Shown here piece by piece: positions 1-6,142 of a stretch of 6,151 nt of DNA (positions are counted from its first letter, which is position 1; every line of letters starts with the position of its first letter). The translations under genes were made by a program, and so were the position numbers. The stretch comes from CAYXXZ01 sp050175615 (GTDB lineage Bacteria > Pseudomonadota > Gammaproteobacteria > Pseudomonadales > Porticoccaceae). The stretch lies in NCBI GenBank assembly GCA_050175615.1, contig JBFXIU010000199.1:1-6151 (forward strand), in the 5' to 3' direction. The notes under the pieces were generated by a model. That model did no database searches and was not told where the DNA came from. It was given only the letters and a program-made list of their open reading frames with translations.

Positions 1-2
1 AA

Positions 3-1622
3 ATTGCAGCGCTGACCGAGGAAATCGCGTCTTTTCTCTTTAATGAGCCGCTCGAACAGGATCCTCTTACGGACGGACTCAATAAGCTGAGTGGCGTCTG
101 CCGTCTCCTGGAGCTTGAGTCAGCGGTTGTGCTTGTCGATGAACTGAAAAAAACCATTAACTTTATTGTCGATAAGGGCAATCGTCCACTGTCGTTTCAG
201 CCGGAATTGTCGGCCATTCTGGATATTTTTCCTAAATTTTTCAAAGTCTTTCATCAGCTGGATGTGGCGTCTCCCTTCCTGTTTATGCCGGAGCTGGCGG
301 TGCTGAGGCGTGTTCAGGGTTTGCCCCCACTGTACGAATTTCAGATGGTCAAAAAACATCAGTGGCCACCTGCGAGCCGCTTCTTGGGGTCGACAACCCT
401 GGACGAAACTTCGGTCGCCGCAGTGAAAAAACTGAAGCAATTGTTTCAGATGGGGCTGTTGGAGATCTTGCGTGGCCGCGACCAGCACAAGGGCTCGGAG
501 GTTATCGTCAAGGTGGCTGGCAAGCTGAAAATGGTTTTTGTCTCTGAAGCTGAGCGCAACTACTGGGCATTGGTTGAATATGTGGCCAGGGGCTTCAGGG
601 ACAATCAGCTGAGTTTCAACTCTGTGCGCATGCGCTTGCTGGCGGCGGTTGAACGGCAGTTGAAAACACTTCTGGATGGTGGTGCCGAACCTGCAAAAGC
701 CTATCCCCTCGGCCTGTGGCGGGCTTACGGAATTTTGCTGTCCCTGATTCCCAACAAAGACGCCAGCGCCAAGGAACTTTGCGCCTGGGTTGGCGCGCCG
801 GATTTTGATTTTACCGATGCCGGAATGACAGAGGCTCGCGCCGTTATTTTTGGCGATGAAGACCAGGGATTTGATGGTTTGATCGCAGAACTGTCAGCGC
901 GCCTTAGCAGTATTCATAACACCCTTGAGCTGATCGATTCCCAGGGGCACCTGTCTGCGGAAGAGGCCGACGAGTTTGCCGCTATGGTTGCCGAAATAGC
1001 CACTCTTTGCGAGGAAAACGGCCTCACCAGAGCGGCTGCCCGCTTTAAGGATCACCACAGCTATATTCGCGCTGCCTCTGGTGAGTTTTGGCAGCCCGGC
1101 AGCATGCTGCTGAAGGAAACAGCCCATAGCATTCTTTATCTGGAGTGCCTGCTGCTCAATCTTAGAGAGCAGGGCGTGTGTCTAAAAGGGTTTGTTGCCA
1201 AACTGGATCTGCGCGATGTGGATTCCGTGGTCGAGGAAAAGCTTGTCGATACCAGCATCCATTCCGTGTGGGTCGAATGTTTGCGCAAACTGACAGCGGC
1301 AAAAGAAATTCTCGACGAAGTTGTCAATGACATGGCGGGCGCGGAGGTTTCCGATACCCTGCTGGAGGATTTTATCGCCATTGAAGGAGCCGCAAAAATT
1401 GTCGGTGAAGGCCAGGTGGTGGATATTGTCAGTCGCTGCCGCAACTTTATCAGCAACAGCCTGTTTACCATTGCTCCCGAAGAAAAAAACAGCCGCATGG
1501 CTTCATTTGCCGATGCCGTGGTCGCCCTTGAATATTATTTCCAGAACACCTCTCAGGGTGAAAAAAGTGATTTTGTTCTGAATATTGCCGAGGATTATCT
1601 CGCGGCGCTTGAAGCAGCCTGA
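3..1622 (+). CDS. fimL: FimL-like protein (ChpA/PilL N-terminus homologue), 5' end cut by the window
   Basis: The frame is open from base 3 to a TGA at 1620-1622, giving 539 visible residues. The true start lies left of the window, so the first in-window ATG-like or GTG start (129) is not the real start. The sequence resembles the N-terminal half of the ChpA/PilL chemotaxis-like kinase: an Hpt-like helical region at visible residues 4-46, then a stretch (about residues 66-110) like the region after the first Hpt domain of ChpA. No kinase, CheW or receiver domain follows. The histidine expected in the H-x-L-x-G phosphotransfer motif is asparagine (LNKLSG, Asn at bases 81-83), fitting a scaffold role. 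In Pseudomonas, FimL works with FimV and PilG at the cell pole to support CyaB-dependent cAMP synthesis and type IV pilus twitching. The nudC gene directly downstream matches the neighbourhood I recall there. Family placement is from remembered similarity, and function here is inferred. Confidence 0.8.
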   Translation: MAALTEEIASFLFNEPLEQDPLTDGLNKLSGVCRLLELESAVVLVDELKKTINFIVDKGNRPLSFQPELSAILDIFPKFFKVFHQLDVASPFLFMPELAVLRRVQGLPPLYEFQMVKKHQWPPASRFLGSTTLDETSVAAVKKLKQLFQMGLLEILRGRDQHKGSEVIVKVAGKLKMVFVSEAERNYWALVEYVARGFRDNQLSFNSVRMRLLAAVERQLKTLLDGGAEPAKAYPLGLWRAYGILLSLIPNKDASAKELCAWVGAPDFDFTDAGMTEARAVIFGDEDQGFDGLIAELSARLSSIHNTLELIDSQGHLSAEEADEFAAMVAEIATLCEENGLTRAAARFKDHHSYIRAASGEFWQPGSMLLKETAHSILYLECLLLNLREQGVCLKGFVAKLDLRDVDSVVEEKLVDTSIHSVWVECLRKLTAAKEILDEVVNDMAGAEVSDTLLEDFIAIEGAAKIVGEGQVVDIVSRCRNFISNSLFTIAPEEKNSRMASFADAVVALEYYFQNTSQGEKSDFVLNIAEDYLAALEAA

Positions 1623-1635
1623 GTATTGCCAGCAC

Positions 1636-2466
1636 GTGACTTTTAACGATGAACTTCACATTCGCGATCCCTACGCCTTTGAACGCATAGAGGGCAAGAT
1701 TGTTATCACCTGTGGCGATGACATTGTCTATGCGGGCGCCAACGAGCTGTTTTGGGAGTACGGCCAGTTAAAATGGGTGATGCCTGAGGATGCGGAACTC
1801 CATTACCTTGGGGAGTATGGCGGTCATTCCATTTTTACTGTCGAACTTTTGCCCTCAGGTTTTGAAATACTGTCCCCGCGCATCTCCGGGCTGCGAAAAT
1901 TTCTGGGCAATCTGCCCGACGGCTTGTTTCGGCTGCTGGGCAGGGCATTGCAAATCAATGACTGGTACCGGGCGCACCGCTACTGTGGTTACTGCGGCGG
2001 TCGCACAACCATTGTTGCCAATGAGCGCGCCATGGGTTGTGATCGCTGCCGCAAGATCTACTACCCGCGGCTGTCCCCCTGCATTATGGCGCTCATAACC
2101 CGAGGCAATGAATGCCTGCTTGCTCGCAATGGCCAGTGGACAGTACCTTACTACAGTGTTCTTGCCGGTTTTATTGAGCCTGGCGAATCGGCGGAAGCAG
2201 CGCTGCGCCGGGAAGTGATGGAGGAAGTGGGGCTGAACGTGGGCAATCTCCACTATATGGGTAGCCAGCCCTGGCCGTTTCCCGGGCAGTTGATGCTGGG
2301 TTTTTTTGCCGATTATGCCGGTGGCGACATTCGCGTCGATGGCATTGAAATTGTCGACGCCCAGTGGTATCCCTTCAACGATTTGCCTAATATCCCCGGC
2401 GAGTTTTCCCTGTCCGGGCAGTTGATTCGTCTTTTTGTCGAGCGCTGTCGTCAACAGGCCGAATAA
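1636..2466 (+). CDS. nudC: NADH pyrophosphatase / NAD-capped RNA hydrolase NudC
   Basis: NudC is a cytosolic Nudix hydrolase that splits NAD(H) into NMN(H) and AMP and removes NAD caps from RNA. With a GTG start at 1636 the protein has 277 residues, close to known NudC lengths. It shows a zinc ribbon (Cys117, 120, 135, 138: CGYC and CDRC), the family stretch YPRLSP, a complete Nudix box at residues 178-200 (GFIEPGE, then REVMEEVGL; metal-binding Glu193, 196, 197) and the NAD-specific SQPWPFP motif at 210-216. The residue two past that motif is Gln where E. coli has Ser. The start is uncertain: there is no ATG before 1780, which would remove the N-terminal domain. TTG codons at 1585 and 1609 would overlap fimL, the GTG at 1636 lies 13 bases after the fimL stop, and none has a strong ribosome site. 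Close packing suggests co-transcription with fimL. Confidence 0.93.
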   Translation: MTFNDELHIRDPYAFERIEGKIVITCGDDIVYAGANELFWEYGQLKWVMPEDAELHYLGEYGGHSIFTVELLPSGFEILSPRISGLRKFLGNLPDGLFRLLGRALQINDWYRAHRYCGYCGGRTTIVANERAMGCDRCRKIYYPRLSPCIMALITRGNECLLARNGQWTVPYYSVLAGFIEPGESAEAALRREVMEEVGLNVGNLHYMGSQPWPFPGQLMLGFFADYAGGDIRVDGIEIVDAQWYPFNDLPNIPGEFSLSGQLIRLFVERCRQQAE

Positions 2467-2481
2467 AGACACTGTTTCATG

Positions 2482-2500
2482 CGCCGACTCGGCGTTTATT
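2482..2500 (+). terminator. weak candidate terminator after nudC
   Basis: A perfect five-base stem, CGCCG (2482-2486) with CGGCG (2490-2494) and loop ACT, is followed by TTTATT (2495-2500). The stem is GC-rich but short and the T tract is broken by an A, so termination is likely partial at best. It is the only strong inverted repeat in the 57-base gap between nudC and sohB and could separate the two genes partly. Confidence 0.3.
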
Positions 2501-2511
2501 AAAATGTTTTC

Positions 2512-2515
2512 GGAG
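2512..2515 (+). promoter_or_regulatory. ribosome binding site of sohB
   Basis: GGAG ends eight bases before the TTG at 2524. With the near-identity of the following residues to the E. coli SohB N-terminus, it settles the TTG as the sohB start. The first in-frame ATG lies over 100 codons further in and would remove the membrane anchor. Confidence 0.75.
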
Positions 2516-2523
2516 CTGATCAA

Positions 2524-3555
2524 TTGGAATTTTTGAGTGAATACGGGCTGTTTTTTGCCAAAACTCTGACCTTTCTTGCCGCGTTAGTGGTTGTTGTCGC
2601 TATCTTTTCCTCCCTGGGAGCCCGCGTTCGCCGTGGCGAAAAAGGCCAACTTGAGGTCAGGCCGGTCAACGACGCCATTGAGCATAACCGCGATGTGCTC
2701 GGCGACGCACTGTTGTCGAAATCCGAACAGAGAGCCGAACACAAACGCCGCCAAAAACTCCACAAACTGGAACAAAAGAACCCCGACAGCAAAGCTAAAA
2801 AGCATGTCTTTGTGCTTAATTTTAAAGGTGATATGAAAGCCAGCGCCGTTCAGTCGCTGCGCGAAGAAATTACCGCCATATTGGGGTTGGCCCGGGAACA
2901 GGACGAGGTTGTGGTGCGCCTCGAAAGCCCTGGTGGCATGGTGCACAGCTACGGTTTTGCCAGCAGCCAGCTGGACAGAATTCGCAAGCAGGGTATTCCC
3001 CTCACGGTTTGTGTCGATAAGGTGGCTGCCAGCGGCGGTTACATGATGGCCTGCGTGGCGGACAAAATTCTCGCCGCGCCCTTTGCCTACATAGGCTCCA
3101 TTGGCGTGTTGGCGCAGCTGCCCAATTTTCACCGCTTGCTTAAAAAGCACGATGTGGATTTTGAGATACTCACCGCCGGGGAATATAAGCGCACCCTGAC
3201 CATGCTTGGCGAAAATACCGACAAGGGGCGGGAAAAGTTTGTCCGCGATCTTCAGGAAACCCACGATCTTTTCAAGGATTTTATTCGCGATCATCGCCAC
3301 AACCTTGATATTGATGCGGTGTCCACCGGTGAGGTCTGGTTGGGTACCAGGGCGAAAGAGTTGGGACTGGTGGATGATGTCATGACCAGCGATGAATACA
3401 TTATCTCTCAGCTGGAGAGTGCCAAAATTTTTGAAGTCAGCTATGTCATCAAAAAATCGATCCAGGAAAAAGTCGGCTTTGCCGCCGAAGAAAGCGCAGA
3501 TAGCTTGATGATGCGCTGGTGGCAGCGCTTGAGCCAGGAGCGGTTTTTTTCCTGA
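2524..3555 (+). CDS. sohB: SohB, inner-membrane S49-family serine peptidase
   Basis: The 343-residue product matches E. coli SohB closely in length and sequence, starting with MEFLSEYGLFFAK. Residues about 14-33 form one hydrophobic signal-anchor. Residues 34-100 are a highly charged linker rich in Lys, Arg and Glu, typical of the S49 N-terminal region. The peptidase domain follows (about 97-310). SohB uses a Ser/Lys dyad, here Ser170 in ASGGYMMA and Lys222 in GEYKRTL, 52 residues apart as in other S49 enzymes. The motif RLESPGGMVHSYG and the C-terminal stretch RWWQR are also SohB-like. The catalytic domain should face the periplasm. In E. coli, extra sohB suppresses the temperature sensitivity of degP (htrA) mutants, suggesting a role in envelope protein quality control, but its natural substrates are unclear. 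The start codon is TTG with a good GGAG site. It may be read from the fimL-nudC transcript or from its own promoter; I saw no convincing one. Confidence 0.96.
   Translation: MEFLSEYGLFFAKTLTFLAALVVVVAIFSSLGARVRRGEKGQLEVRPVNDAIEHNRDVLGDALLSKSEQRAEHKRRQKLHKLEQKNPDSKAKKHVFVLNFKGDMKASAVQSLREEITAILGLAREQDEVVVRLESPGGMVHSYGFASSQLDRIRKQGIPLTVCVDKVAASGGYMMACVADKILAAPFAYIGSIGVLAQLPNFHRLLKKHDVDFEILTAGEYKRTLTMLGENTDKGREKFVRDLQETHDLFKDFIRDHRHNLDIDAVSTGEVWLGTRAKELGLVDDVMTSDEYIISQLESAKIFEVSYVIKKSIQEKVGFAAEESADSLMMRWWQRLSQERFFS
3526..3550 (+). terminator. candidate intrinsic terminator overlapping the 3' end of sohB
   Basis: CGCTT (3526-3530) can pair with GAGCG (3538-3542; four Watson-Crick pairs plus one G-T), leaving a seven-base loop. 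One G then precedes seven T (3544-3550). The hairpin and T tract both lie inside the last codons of sohB, before the TGA at 3553-3555. The stem is short, so this is a moderate candidate, but the unbroken T tract and the convergent gene downstream make a terminator here plausible. Confidence 0.4.
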
Positions 3556-3578
3556 CTTTCCTCGCCCCACGCAGGAAA
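3548..3578. repeat. inverted repeat in the sohB/tauE convergent gap
   Basis: CAGGAAA (3572-3578) is the exact complement of TTTCCTG (3548-3554) and, through AGGAAA, also of TTTCCT (3557-3562). Two alternative hairpins are therefore possible with one shared arm. Neither is followed by a T tract on the minus strand, so it is not a clear intrinsic terminator for the exporter operon. It may stabilise 3' ends or be chance. The gap between the two convergent stop codons is only 58 bases (3556-3613). Confidence 0.35.
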
Positions 3579-3613
3579 CGTAGTGCCATTAGTACCAGGC
3601 AGGGCGGTTGATC

Positions 3614-4432
3614 TCAGGCTGTCATCAAAGTCACTGCGGCGACAACCAACAACATCACCGCAAAGGTTTTTTGCAGCTGGGAGCCGGCAATCCGGTTGGC
3701 AATTTTGCGTCCCGTCAGCATGCCGATTACGCCGCCCGCCAAAAACAGTGCTGTGATTGATGGATCAATCTGGCGCTCGGAAATAAGCGCCGCCGCGATG
3801 CCCGATAGCCCTATGAAGGCAATGACAAACAGCGAGGTGGCTACCGCACGCTGAATACTCAGTTGAGTAATTAACATCAGCGCAGGAACGATAATAAAAC
3901 CGCCGCCTACGCCAAAGAGCCCGGACAGTATTCCCGTAATCGTTCCTGTGAAAGCAAGCGCCAGACTGCAGGGCGCGGTCAGGCGCAGGCTCTTGTTGTC
4001 TGGATCAAAACGGCAAATGGCTGCTGAGCTTTCGTTTGCAGTGGAAAAATTGGCGCGAACCACTGCGGCGTTTTCTGGAGATTGCCCCGCTTTTCGCCAC
4101 ATCGACACCGCCACCAGAACCACCAACAGGGAGAATGACGTCAATATCAGCCGATCATCCAGCTGATTGGCAATTAGCACTCCGGCCGGAGCAGTGATCA
4201 GCCCCGCGATGGCAAATATTGAACCGGAGCGGTATTCGATCAAGTTACTTTTAAAGGCGGAAATTGTCCCAACCAGAGCCACCATGGTCACAGCCGCCAG
4301 GGAAATGGTGATCGCTTCCTGGGGTGGAATGTTTAAGCCGACAATCAGCAGAGGAATAGCAAAAATAGAACCTCCTCCCCCCGTTAGCCCTAACGCCAGG
4401 CCGACCAGTATGCCAAAGATAAGAGTTAGCAT
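3614..4432 (-). CDS. TauE/SafE-family membrane exporter (probable sulfite or organosulfur exporter)
   Basis: The 272-residue protein is largely hydrophobic, with about seven or eight membrane segments (roughly 3-30, 42-60, 70-88, 95-111, 153-190, 196-216, 226-240, 254-271) and a polar loop at 112-150. It has the internal duplication of the TauE/SafE (DUF81) family: glycine-rich motifs GLTGGGGSIFAIPLL near residue 15 and GLFGVGGGFIIVPALML near 171, each at the start of one half. Family members are proposed to export sulfite, sulfoacetate or related sulfur anions. The ATG is 6 bases after the stop of the persulfide dioxygenase gene, with an AGGGA-like site (4442-4446) nine bases ahead, so the two are almost certainly co-transcribed. 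That pairing points to removing sulfite made by the dioxygenase, but substrate and direction are inferred from context. The family label is secure; substrate is not. Confidence 0.9.
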   Translation of the reverse strand: MLTLIFGILVGLALGLTGGGGSIFAIPLLIVGLNIPPQEAITISLAAVTMVALVGTISAFKSNLIEYRSGSIFAIAGLITAPAGVLIANQLDDRLILTSFSLLVVLVAVSMWRKAGQSPENAAVVRANFSTANESSAAICRFDPDNKSLRLTAPCSLALAFTGTITGILSGLFGVGGGFIIVPALMLITQLSIQRAVATSLFVIAFIGLSGIAAALISERQIDPSITALFLAGGVIGMLTGRKIANRIAGSQLQKTFAVMLLVVAAVTLMTA

Positions 4433-4438
4433 CGGGGG

Positions 4439-5188
4439 TTATCCCTGGCGGCTTTCGGTGACTTTGTGGCAATAGGCGTCCATATTTTCCGGCAAGTCTG
4501 CCGGGCAGACACCGCACTGTTTGTTTCCAGGTACCGCGTAATCGATAAACTTTGGATAGGGCAGGTTGAGATTGTTCATCAGTTCAATAAAGTCGGTCAG
4601 GTCTTTGTTGTTCCCCAGCCTCGGATTGCGCTCTTTTTCCTGGAGAATGGTGGATACATGGCGCTGATTGTAATCGTGCCCGGGATAAACCAGGGTGTCA
4701 TCCGGCAAGCTGAATAGCTTGGTGTGTATGCTGTTGTAGAGTTGATCGGCGTTACCATTTTGAAAGTCTGTGCGGCCGCAGCCGTCGATGAGGAGAGCGT
4801 CGCCGGTAAGGATTTTGTCGACAATGCCATAGGCGAAATGGTCATCGGTATGCCCCGGCGTGTATAGGGGATGAATGGCAATGTCGCCAACCTTGAATAG
4901 GGAGCCATCCTCGACAACCAGATCCGGGCATTCGGCGGCGGATTGTTTGGGAAAGACAATTTTGCTGCCGGTTTCCTGGCGCAGTTTCAGTGCCGAGGTA
5001 ATGTGATCCGCATGGACATGGGTTTCCAATGTATAGGCGAGATTGAGATTCAGCTCCTTTAGAATTTGCAGATCCCGTTCCCAGGTGGGATAGACCGGAT
5101 CTATAAGAGCCGCCTGTCGGGAATGTTCACAGCCGATCAGGTAGGTGTAGGTGCTTGACAGGGGTTCAAATAACTGGCGAAAAATCAT
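4439..5188 (-). CDS. ETHE1-type persulfide dioxygenase (metallo-beta-lactamase fold)
   Basis: Enzymes of this type are non-haem iron dioxygenases that oxidise glutathione persulfide with O2 to sulfite and glutathione, the second step of sulfide detoxification. The 249-residue protein is a single metallo-beta-lactamase domain. Metal-site residues are visible: HVHADH at 57-62, His113 in TPGHTDDH, Asp130 in LTGD and His171 in YPGHDY. His57, His113 and Asp130 correspond to the three iron ligands of human ETHE1, and the 56-residue gap between the two histidines is the same. GCGRTDFQNG (136-145) and the tail NLNLPYPKFIDYAVPGNKQC are hallmarks of this group and separate it from glyoxalase II. Near the C-terminus, Cys225 and Cys228 form CGVC. 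The ATG overlaps the stop of the upstream AraC gene (ATGA) and follows an AGGAG site by five bases. There is no fused rhodanese domain. Cellular location is probably the cytosol, as no signal peptide is seen. Confidence 0.93.
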   Translation of the reverse strand: MIFRQLFEPLSSTYTYLIGCEHSRQAALIDPVYPTWERDLQILKELNLNLAYTLETHVHADHITSALKLRQETGSKIVFPKQSAAECPDLVVEDGSLFKVGDIAIHPLYTPGHTDDHFAYGIVDKILTGDALLIDGCGRTDFQNGNADQLYNSIHTKLFSLPDDTLVYPGHDYNQRHVSTILQEKERNPRLGNNKDLTDFIELMNNLNLPYPKFIDYAVPGNKQCGVCPADLPENMDAYCHKVTESRQG

Positions 5189-6072
5189 AGTGACTCCTGG
5201 ACTTTGTCCCTGTGTTGTTGCGGCGAAATGCCGAAAATTTGTTTGAATTGGCGGGAAAAATAAAGGGCATCGCTGTGGCCGACCTTGGCGGCAATTTCCC
5301 GCACGGGGGTGTCGCTGGTTTCGATCAGGTAGCGGGCGTATTCCATTTTCATGCGAATCAGGTGCTGCACCGGTGAGTGGCCGGTAACCTGGCGGTATTT
5401 TTTGCTGAAATGGTACTTTGATAGCCGCGCCTGCTGCGCCAGCGTACAGAGATCCAGTGGCTTGTCGAGATTTTGCAGCATAAAAGTCTGAATGCTGGCG
5501 ACATTAAAAACATTTTTTTGGGCCTCAGTCTTCTCGCTGATAATTAGGGCGATAGCGGTGAGCAGCTGCTTGAGCATGCTGGCGGCATGCACCATTGCCG
5601 TGATGTTGTAGCCATTGCTGGTTGCCTGCAGCAATGTCTGGAACTGGGCGATCAGTGCAGGAGACTGGCCTATGGGTACCACTGAACCGCCAGGTTCGGC
5701 AGCCATATGCAGCAGATACTGAGGGGCGAGATGGCCGGAAAAATGGCACCAGTAAATAGACCAGGGATCCTGGTCGTCAGCCCAGTATTGATGGCCGCTG
5801 CCGGAGGGCAGCAGTATCAGCTCGCCGCTGTGAATGTTTCCCCGCCAGGTTTCTGTTTGCAGATAACCCTTGCCGGCAAAACAGTAGATAAGAATATTAT
5901 CGTCGTGGCGCTGGCGGGACATTTTGTGGCTGAATGCGGACTCGTAATAGCCAACCGCAAGGGGGTAGCAGTCCTTGCTGAGGGGGTGTTCCTCCAGCTT
6001 GCGGCGAATAACCACTGGAGACACCAGGCGCACGCTCTTGTTGGCCAGGGGCCAGTCTGAGGGTTGGCTCAT
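5185..6072 (-). CDS. AraC-family transcriptional regulator with N-terminal cupin sensor domain
   Basis: From the ATG at 6072 the protein has 295 residues, normal for the family. An AraC-binding cupin domain spans about residues 38-113, with NILIYCFAGKGYL and the stretch DDQDPWSIYWCHFSG. Two helix-turn-helix motifs follow (about 206-290): LAQQARLSKYHFSKKY and the family signature around REIAAKVGHSDALYFSRQF. It is a DNA-binding activator or repressor with a small-molecule sensor; relatives with this cupin type mostly answer to sugars, so the ligand is unknown. It is the first gene of the operon and overlaps the dioxygenase by ATGA. The start is uncertain. An ATG at 6132 would add 20 residues, and the frame stays open to the window edge. 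I prefer 6072 because a promoter-like sequence falls just downstream of 6132, but neither start has a clear ribosome site. Confidence 0.9.
   Translation of the reverse strand: MSQPSDWPLANKSVRLVSPVVIRRKLEEHPLSKDCYPLAVGYYESAFSHKMSRQRHDDNILIYCFAGKGYLQTETWRGNIHSGELILLPSGSGHQYWADDQDPWSIYWCHFSGHLAPQYLLHMAAEPGGSVVPIGQSPALIAQFQTLLQATSNGYNITAMVHAASMLKQLLTAIALIISEKTEAQKNVFNVASIQTFMLQNLDKPLDLCTLAQQARLSKYHFSKKYRQVTGHSPVQHLIRMKMEYARYLIETSDTPVREIAAKVGHSDALYFSRQFKQIFGISPQQHRDKVQESL
5194..5198 (-). promoter_or_regulatory. ribosome binding site of the persulfide dioxygenase gene
   Basis: On the minus strand this reads AGGAG, five bases before the ATG at 5188-5186. It lies inside the last codons of the AraC-family gene, whose TGA shares bases with the ATG, so translation of the two genes is likely coupled. 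Confidence 0.8.
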
Positions 6073-6113
6073 GATTGTCAATTCGATGCCTGAAATTTTT
6101 TGTCCCAGGGTTG

Positions 6114-6142
6114 ATATAACAATATAATCCATGTGTTGGCAA
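6114..6142 (-). promoter_or_regulatory. possible sigma-70 promoter of the araC-dioxygenase-exporter operon
   Basis: On the minus strand TTGCCA (6142-6137) is five of six to the -35 consensus and is followed after 17 bases by TTATAT (6119-6114), four of six to the -10 consensus. TTATAT also occurs once more eight bases upstream (6127-6122) as a direct repeat. Transcription would start near 6107, leaving a leader of about 35 bases before the ATG at 6072 and excluding the ATG at 6132. The -10 match is modest and little upstream sequence is available, so this is tentative. Confidence 0.35.

Noticed and set aside
129..1622. A complete gene starting at 129
   Set aside because: The frame is open to the left edge, and the upstream residues continue the Hpt-like helix of the ChpA/FimL family, so the gene is cut by the window.
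2500..2505. TAAAAT as a -10 box for a sohB promoter
   Set aside because: It matches five of six bases, but no acceptable -35 lies 16-18 bases upstream and transcription would start almost on the ribosome site.
1855..2523. Open frame of 222 codons on the minus strand opposite nudC
   Set aside because: It is antisense to the zinc ribbon and Nudix box of a clear gene, and its translation shows no family features.
2584..3570. Long open frame (328 codons) on the minus strand opposite sohB
   Set aside because: It lies wholly against a certain gene, shows no recognisable domain, and arises from the codon bias of sohB.
3557..3578. TTTCCT/AGGAAA hairpin as an intrinsic terminator for the minus-strand operon
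   Set aside because: On the minus strand the stem is followed by purine-rich sequence and a run of A, with no T tract.
4439..5188. Glyoxalase II or beta-lactamase as identity of the metallo-beta-lactamase-fold protein
   Set aside because: The GCGRTDFQNG motif, the iron-ligand spacing and the C-terminal NLNLP...CGV stretch are those of ETHE1-type persulfide dioxygenases, and the partner gene is a sulfur exporter.
5707..6060. Plus-strand open frame inside the AraC-family gene
   Set aside because: It lies opposite the conserved cupin domain and has no motif or ribosome site of its own.
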